Shown here: positions 57,813-64,000 of the stretch, piece by piece
Position numbering within the stretch: the stretch's first letter is position 1
Layout: each line of letters starts with the position of its first letter
DNA from: Ancylobacter mangrovi
GTDB taxonomy: Bacteria > Pseudomonadota > Alphaproteobacteria > Rhizobiales > Xanthobacteraceae
Direction of reading: 5' to 3'
Assembly (NCBI RefSeq): GCF_024752355.1
Contig: NZ_JANTHZ010000009.1
Coordinates: forward strand, 62,001 to 126,000
Length of the DNA: 64,000 nt
Program-made: the position numbers and the translations under genes
Notes under the pieces: model-generated
Told to the model about the DNA's origin: nothing
Seen by the model: the letters and a program-made list of their open reading frames with translations, nothing else
Databases searched by the model: none

Positions 57813-59072
57813 TCACACCCATTCGCCCTTGCGCATCACCGGCTCCGCGTTCCCGCCCGCGGTTATCCCGTCGACGTCGACCTCGCCGGAGCCGATCATC
57901 CAGTCGATGTGGATCAGGCTGGAATTGGCGCCGCGCGCGGCGAGCTGCTCGGGCGACAGGTCGGAGCCGTTGATGAAGCACTTGCTGTAGGACTGGCCGA
58001 GCGCGATGTGGCTCGCGGCGTTCTCGTCATACAGCGTGTTGTAGAACAGCAGCCCGCTCTTCGAGATCGGCGAGGAATGCGGCACCAGCGCCACCTCGCC
58101 GAGCCGGCGCGAGCCTTCGTCGGTATCGAGCACCTTGGACAGCACGTCGAGGCCCGTGCGCGCGCTCGCCTCGACGATGCGCCCGCCCTCGAACCTCACC
58201 GCGATGTCCTGGATCAGCGTGCCCTGGTAGGAGAGCGGCTTGGTGCTCGCCACATAGCCCTCGACCCGGTCCTTGTGCGGCGTGGTGAACACCTCCTCGG
58301 TGGGGATGTTCGCGTTGCAGGTGACGCCGTTCTTGGCCATCGACGCCCCGCCGGCCCATTCATGGTCGTCGGCAAGGCCCACGGTGAGGTCCGTGCCCGG
58401 GCCGCGGAACCGAAGCGCCGCATAGCGGCGGCCGTTGAGCCGGGCGGTGCGGGCGTGGAGCTCGTCATTATGCGCCTGCCAGGCGGCCACCGGGTCCGGC
58501 GTGTCGACGCGCGAGGCGGCGAAGATGGCGTGCCAGAGCTTGGCGACCGCGATGTCCTCCGGGTCGTCCGGGAACATCGCCTTCGCCCAGGCGGGCGAAG
58601 CGAAGGAGACGATGGTCCAGTTGATGTCGAAGCCCGCGATCAGCGACAGCGCCGGCATGTAAGCCTTGGAGCGGGCACGATTGGCGCGGGAGACCTTTTC
58701 CGGGTCTTCATTGGCCAGCAGCGAGGGGTTCTCGCCGGAGATGGCGAGCCGCGCGGCACCGTTCCGGAAGGCGTTCGCCATGCCCTCGTAGAGCCAGCCG
58801 CTGGCGGTGTCGAAGCTGTCGTCCGACGCGTTGCGGAAGCGCATCAGCGTCGCCTCCTCGTCGCCGAACAGCGTGGTCACGAGACTCGCCCCCGCCCGGT
58901 AGGCGTGGTCCGTGATGCGGCGCACCAGCGGCAGCGCGTCGATGGAGGCGGTCATCACCAGCTCCTGCCCGGCCTTCAGGCCGAGGCCGACATGAACCGC
59001 CACTTCCGCGAGGCGATCGAGCCGCTCGTCGTGGGAAAGCGCCTCCGGGGGAAGTCCGGCGTGCTTCGTCAT
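57813..59072 (-). CDS. M29-family aminopeptidase (AmpS/PepS-like)
   Basis: 419-residue metallo-aminopeptidase. Family features are the N-terminal LDRLAEVAVHVGLGLKAGQELVMTASIDALPLVRRITDHAYRAGA, then GLADDHEWAGG, ANIPTEEVFTTPHKDRVEGYV (metal-binding Glu and His) and LGEVALVPHSSPISKSGLLFYNTLYDENAASHIALGQ, ending SSLIHIDWMIGSGEVDVDG. These enzymes are cytoplasmic and of broad specificity. It stands alone between two unrelated minus-strand genes. Confidence 0.93.
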   Translation of the reverse strand: MTKHAGLPPEALSHDERLDRLAEVAVHVGLGLKAGQELVMTASIDALPLVRRITDHAYRAGASLVTTLFGDEEATLMRFRNASDDSFDTASGWLYEGMANAFRNGAARLAISGENPSLLANEDPEKVSRANRARSKAYMPALSLIAGFDINWTIVSFASPAWAKAMFPDDPEDIAVAKLWHAIFAASRVDTPDPVAAWQAHNDELHARTARLNGRRYAALRFRGPGTDLTVGLADDHEWAGGASMAKNGVTCNANIPTEEVFTTPHKDRVEGYVASTKPLSYQGTLIQDIAVRFEGGRIVEASARTGLDVLSKVLDTDEGSRRLGEVALVPHSSPISKSGLLFYNTLYDENAASHIALGQSYSKCFINGSDLSPEQLAARGANSSLIHIDWMIGSGEVDVDGITAGGNAEPVMRKGEWV

Positions 59073-59222
59073 CTACGTCTCCACATGCAAGCGGCCGGGC
59101 CGCGACTCGGCCGACATTCAAGGAAGCGAGGCGGGTGAGCGTCAAGCACCACCTTTATGATAGGGAAAATAGGCGGTGCTGAGGCCCCGCGGTCACATCT
59201 CTACCACCAGCACGGCATCAAA

Positions 59223-59804
59223 TTACCAGCCGACGAGCCGATCGACGAGCGCGCCGGCGCCGAGAGCGACCGCAAGGCTGATGAGCGCGGCCAGCAGCAC
59301 CGCCCGCCGCGTGCTGCGCTGCAGCGCGCGATTCCTCGCCGCATGGCCGAGGCGTGCCACCGCGGCGGCGATCGCCTGCTCCGGGCCCGGCCAGACGGTT
59401 TCCCCCTCGCGGACGATCATCAGGTTTTCCGGCTTGCCGAAATCCTCGACCAGCATGCCCTCGCCGTCGCGGCCCGCTGCGTCGGAGGGAATGCGCTCGG
59501 CGAGGTCGCGCAGGTCGCTCGACCACAGGAACACCGGCTTTCCGGTGGCCTCGGCATAGCCGATCTCGAACGCGGTTCCCGGGTCCATGTGGTGGCCGCG
59601 AAACGGGGAAATGTTGGCGACGAGGGCGTCGGCCTCGCCGATCAGCTCGATGCAGCTGCGGCGGATGTCGTCGCCGCGCGTGTCGAGCGGGTAGAGCCCC
59701 TCCGCGCCCGCCGCCGCGCACAATTGCTTGAGCCGCGCGCCCTCCTCGGCGGCGTCGGGCCGGAACACCTCGGGTCCGGCGAGATAGAGGCGCAGCAGGG
59801 GCAT
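59223..59804 (-). CDS. nucleoside 2-deoxyribosyltransferase with a C-terminal membrane helix
   Basis: 193 residues. The deoxyribosyltransferase fold is shown by LRLYLAGPEVF, IELIGEADALVANISPFRGHHMDPGTAFEIGYAEATGKPVFLW (catalytic Glu in the FEIG segment). Unusually, after about residue 160 a basic segment (ARNRALQRSTRR) leads to a single hydrophobic helix (AVLLAALISLAVALGAGALV), predicting a tail-anchored enzyme. ATG at 59804; longer starts lack a ribosome site. The substrate may be a modified nucleotide. Confidence 0.85.
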   Translation of the reverse strand: MPLLRLYLAGPEVFRPDAAEEGARLKQLCAAAGAEGLYPLDTRGDDIRRSCIELIGEADALVANISPFRGHHMDPGTAFEIGYAEATGKPVFLWSSDLRDLAERIPSDAAGRDGEGMLVEDFGKPENLMIVREGETVWPGPEQAIAAAVARLGHAARNRALQRSTRRAVLLAALISLAVALGAGALVDRLVGW

Positions 59805-59915
59805 CGGCTTCTTCGCAGGGCAATGGGAGGACAGCTTTAGCCGCCCACCCCTTCCCCGCGCAACGCCCGTGTCCGCGCGACGCATTCGCAGGACGCCTGC
59901 CGCGAGGCCGTGCCG

Positions 59916-61409
59916 TCAGCCCGCCTGCATGCTGCCCGTCTCGCGCAGCCGCGCATGCCAGCCCAGCGCTTCCTCGATGAGGTGCGGCGTATGCCCGCCG
60001 CGCGCGGTCGCGCGCTCGACATAGTCCGCCAGCGGCTCGCGATAGGCGGGATGGACGCAATTGGCGATCACCAGCCGCGCCCGTTCGCGCGGGGCGAGGC
60101 CGCGCAGGTCCGCCAACCCCTGCTCGGTGACGAGTATGTCTACGTCGTGCTCGGTATGGTCGACATGGCTCACCATCGGCACCACGCTGGAAATCGCCCC
60201 GCCCTTCGCCACCGACTTGGTGACGAAGACCGACAGATAGGCGTTGCGGGCGAAGTCGCCCGAACCGCCGATGCCGTTCATCATCATCGTGCCGCCGACA
60301 TGGGTCGAGTTGACGTTGCCGTAGAGGTCGAACTCCAGCGCGGTGTTGACCGCGATCACGCCGAGCCGCCGGATCACCTCCGGGTGGTTGCTGATCTCCT
60401 GCGGCCGCAGCACCAGCTTCGGCTTGTAGCGGGCGAAATCGGGCAGCACGGCCTGGTACTTCGCCTTCGACAGAGTGATCGACGAGCCGGAGGCGAAGTC
60501 GAGCTTGCCGGCGTCGAACAGGTCGAAGGTCGAGTCCTGCAGCACCTCGGAATACATGGTCAGGTTGTGGAACGGGCTGTCGATCAGCCCGTGCATCACC
60601 GCGTTCGCGATGGTGCCGATGCCGGCCTGCAGCGGCTGCAGCGTGGTGGTGAGCCGGCCCGCCTTCACCTCGTGCTTCAGGAGCTCGGTCAGATGGCCGG
60701 CGATGTCGCGCGTCTCCTGGTCCGGCGGCAGCACGGTCGAGGAGGAGTCGAGCTTCTGCGTGACGACGATCGCGACGATCTTGCTCGGATCGACCGGGAT
60801 GAACGGCAGGCCGACCCGGTTCTCCGGCGCCACCACCGGGATGGGATGGCGCACCGGGCGGCGGGTGGGGATGTAGATGTCGTGCAGCCCCTCCAGCAGC
60901 AGCGGCTGGCTGAGGTTGATCTCGACGATCACCTTCTCCGCGAGGATCGCGAAGCTCGCCGAATTGCCCACCGAGGTGGTGGGGATGATGCCGCCCTGCT
61001 CGGTGATCGCCACCGCCTCGATAACCGCCACGTCGACGGGCCCGAGCTGGTGCGTGCGCAGCATCTCCACCGTTTCCGAGAGGTGCTGGTCGACGAACAT
61101 CACCTCGCCGTCGTTGATCTCGCGGCGCAGCGCGGGATCGGACTGGAACGGGATGCGGCGCGAGAGCAGGTGCGCCTCCGCCATCTGCTTGTCGAGGTCG
61201 TTGCCGAGCGAGGCGCCGGTGATCAGCGTGATCTTCATCGGCTCGGTCTTGGCGCGCTCGGCCAGCGCCATCGGCACCGCCTTGGCCTCGCCCGCGCGGG
61301 TGAAGCCGCTCATGCCGACCGTCATGCCGTCGCGGATATAGGCGGCCGCCGCTTCGGCGCTCACCACCTTGTCCAGGAGCGCGGGAAGGCGGATGCGATC
61401 TCGATGCAT
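59916..61409 (-). CDS. acetyl-CoA hydrolase / succinyl-CoA:acetate CoA-transferase family protein
   Basis: 497 residues. Cat1/YgfH-type CoA-transferase: AYIRDGMTVGMSGFTRAGEAKAVPMALAERA, LLEGLHDIYIPTRRPVRHPIPV, GIGTIANAVMHGL, SEVLQDSTFDLFDAGKLDFASGSSITL and VNTALEFDLYGNVNSTHVGGTMMMNGIGGSGDFARNAYLS, where the Glu in ALEFD type sequence forms the thioester. It may exchange CoA between acetate, succinate and propionate. ATG at 61409; the frame extends to 61667 without a start signal. Confidence 0.92.
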   Translation of the reverse strand: MHRDRIRLPALLDKVVSAEAAAAYIRDGMTVGMSGFTRAGEAKAVPMALAERAKTEPMKITLITGASLGNDLDKQMAEAHLLSRRIPFQSDPALRREINDGEVMFVDQHLSETVEMLRTHQLGPVDVAVIEAVAITEQGGIIPTTSVGNSASFAILAEKVIVEINLSQPLLLEGLHDIYIPTRRPVRHPIPVVAPENRVGLPFIPVDPSKIVAIVVTQKLDSSSTVLPPDQETRDIAGHLTELLKHEVKAGRLTTTLQPLQAGIGTIANAVMHGLIDSPFHNLTMYSEVLQDSTFDLFDAGKLDFASGSSITLSKAKYQAVLPDFARYKPKLVLRPQEISNHPEVIRRLGVIAVNTALEFDLYGNVNSTHVGGTMMMNGIGGSGDFARNAYLSVFVTKSVAKGGAISSVVPMVSHVDHTEHDVDILVTEQGLADLRGLAPRERARLVIANCVHPAYREPLADYVERATARGGHTPHLIEEALGWHARLRETGSMQAG

Positions 61410-63718
<2,309 letters not shown>

Positions 63719-63722
<4 letters not shown>

Positions 63723-64000
63723 CGGCCGCGCCGCAGGAAGCCACGCCCGATCCGCCGCCCGACCGCATGGGATCGGCGGCCCGGCAGGCGGCCGAGCGCG
63801 CCACCAGCGGGGCGCAGACGCCCGAGCCCTCGCTCGGCGTGCGGCTGGGTCAGATCGGCATTCTGGGCTGGACCATCGTCGTCCCCACCCTGCTGTGCCT
63901 CGTGCTCGGCCGCTGGCTGGACGGCCTGTTCGACAGCGGCGTGTTCTTCTCCGCGCCGCTCATCATGATCGGCGCCGGCTTTGGCTTCTGGTCCGCCTGG
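63719..64000 (+). CDS. atpQ: N-ATPase small membrane subunit AtpQ-like (AtpI/AtpZ-type), cut by window end
   Basis: Begins at ATG 63719 inside the atpC stop and is open for 94 codons to the end of the window. After a Pro/Ala-rich cytoplasmic start, the first helix (LGQIGILGWTIVVPTLLCLVLG) and the R-W-L-D motif (GRWLDGLFDSG) resemble AtpI/AtpZ-type assembly proteins; a second helix follows (APLIMIGAGFGFWSAW). In N-ATPase operons the third gene is atpQ, and the position matches. The end of the gene is not seen. Confidence 0.8.

Overview
The window is a gene-dense, high-GC stretch of an alphaproteobacterial chromosome. Gene content and order point to the Hyphomicrobiales (Rhizobiales), most likely near the Xanthobacteraceae; the family is an inference from gene order and protein character, not from a search. 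Pointers are the rpoZ / rsh / pyrE-pdxJ-acpS / lepB-rnc-era-recO order, the plsX-fabH-ihfA-merR block next to DUF177 and a ubiquinol-cytochrome c chaperone, an LdtR-like MarR regulator beside a DUF6163 protein, Bpt in place of the other leucyl-transferase types, and a zinc-independent type of HemB. No phage, insertion sequence, CRISPR array or rRNA is visible. One tRNA (Pro, GGG) is present.

Layout. 1-9.8 kb: end of a membrane protein, uvrA, convergent ctaA, DUF2842, a degenerate polysaccharide co-polymerase/tyrosine-kinase-like protein, a large secreted arylsulfatase, tRNA-Pro and a membrane protein. 9.9-20.5 kb: nitroreductase, an ALDH7-type dehydrogenase, an RlpA-like protein, the lipid/nucleoid block plsX-fabH-ihfA-merR, the chaperone-DUF177 pair divergent from a BamE-like lipoprotein, and a D-amino-acid dehydrogenase with an amino-acid binding protein. 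20.6-26.3 kb: one long minus-strand cluster glyA-nrdR-ribD-ribE-ribH-nusB-thiL for C1, riboflavin and thiamine cofactor supply. 26.5-37.5 kb: an HDAC-like amidohydrolase, LdtR, DUF6163, a 3-hydroxyisobutyryl-CoA hydrolase, hemB, a LivH-like permease with an unusual exported N-terminal domain, threonine ammonia-lyase, an RDD protein, bpt and parC. 37.8-47.4 kb: a small secreted protein, then recO-era-rnc-lepB, acpS, pdxJ, pyrE, a transglutaminase, the bifunctional (p)ppGpp enzyme rsh, a 47-residue membrane peptide and rpoZ. 47.5-55.3 kb: a NYN protein and an iron-sulfur uracil-DNA glycosylase that appears to start at CTG, epmA divergent from efp, a peroxiredoxin, smpB, dapA and a soluble lytic transglycosylase. 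55.4-64 kb: an ArfA-like (BON repeats plus OmpA-like domain) gene followed by two tiny membrane-protein genes, an M29 aminopeptidase, a membrane-tailed nucleoside deoxyribosyltransferase, an acetyl-CoA hydrolase/CoA-transferase and the start of a second F-type ATPase operon of the N-ATPase kind (atpD-atpC-atpQ, running off the window).

The genes are mostly housekeeping. The parts most worth attention are the ArfA-like operon with its two short genes, the CTG-started glycosylase, the lipoprotein-like LivH fusion, the N-ATPase operon, the pseudokinase, and the palindrome-bearing promoter regions around rpoZ and rsh. Many neighbouring genes are coupled through 4-base start/stop overlaps (ATGA, GTGA, and candidate TTGA and CTGA).
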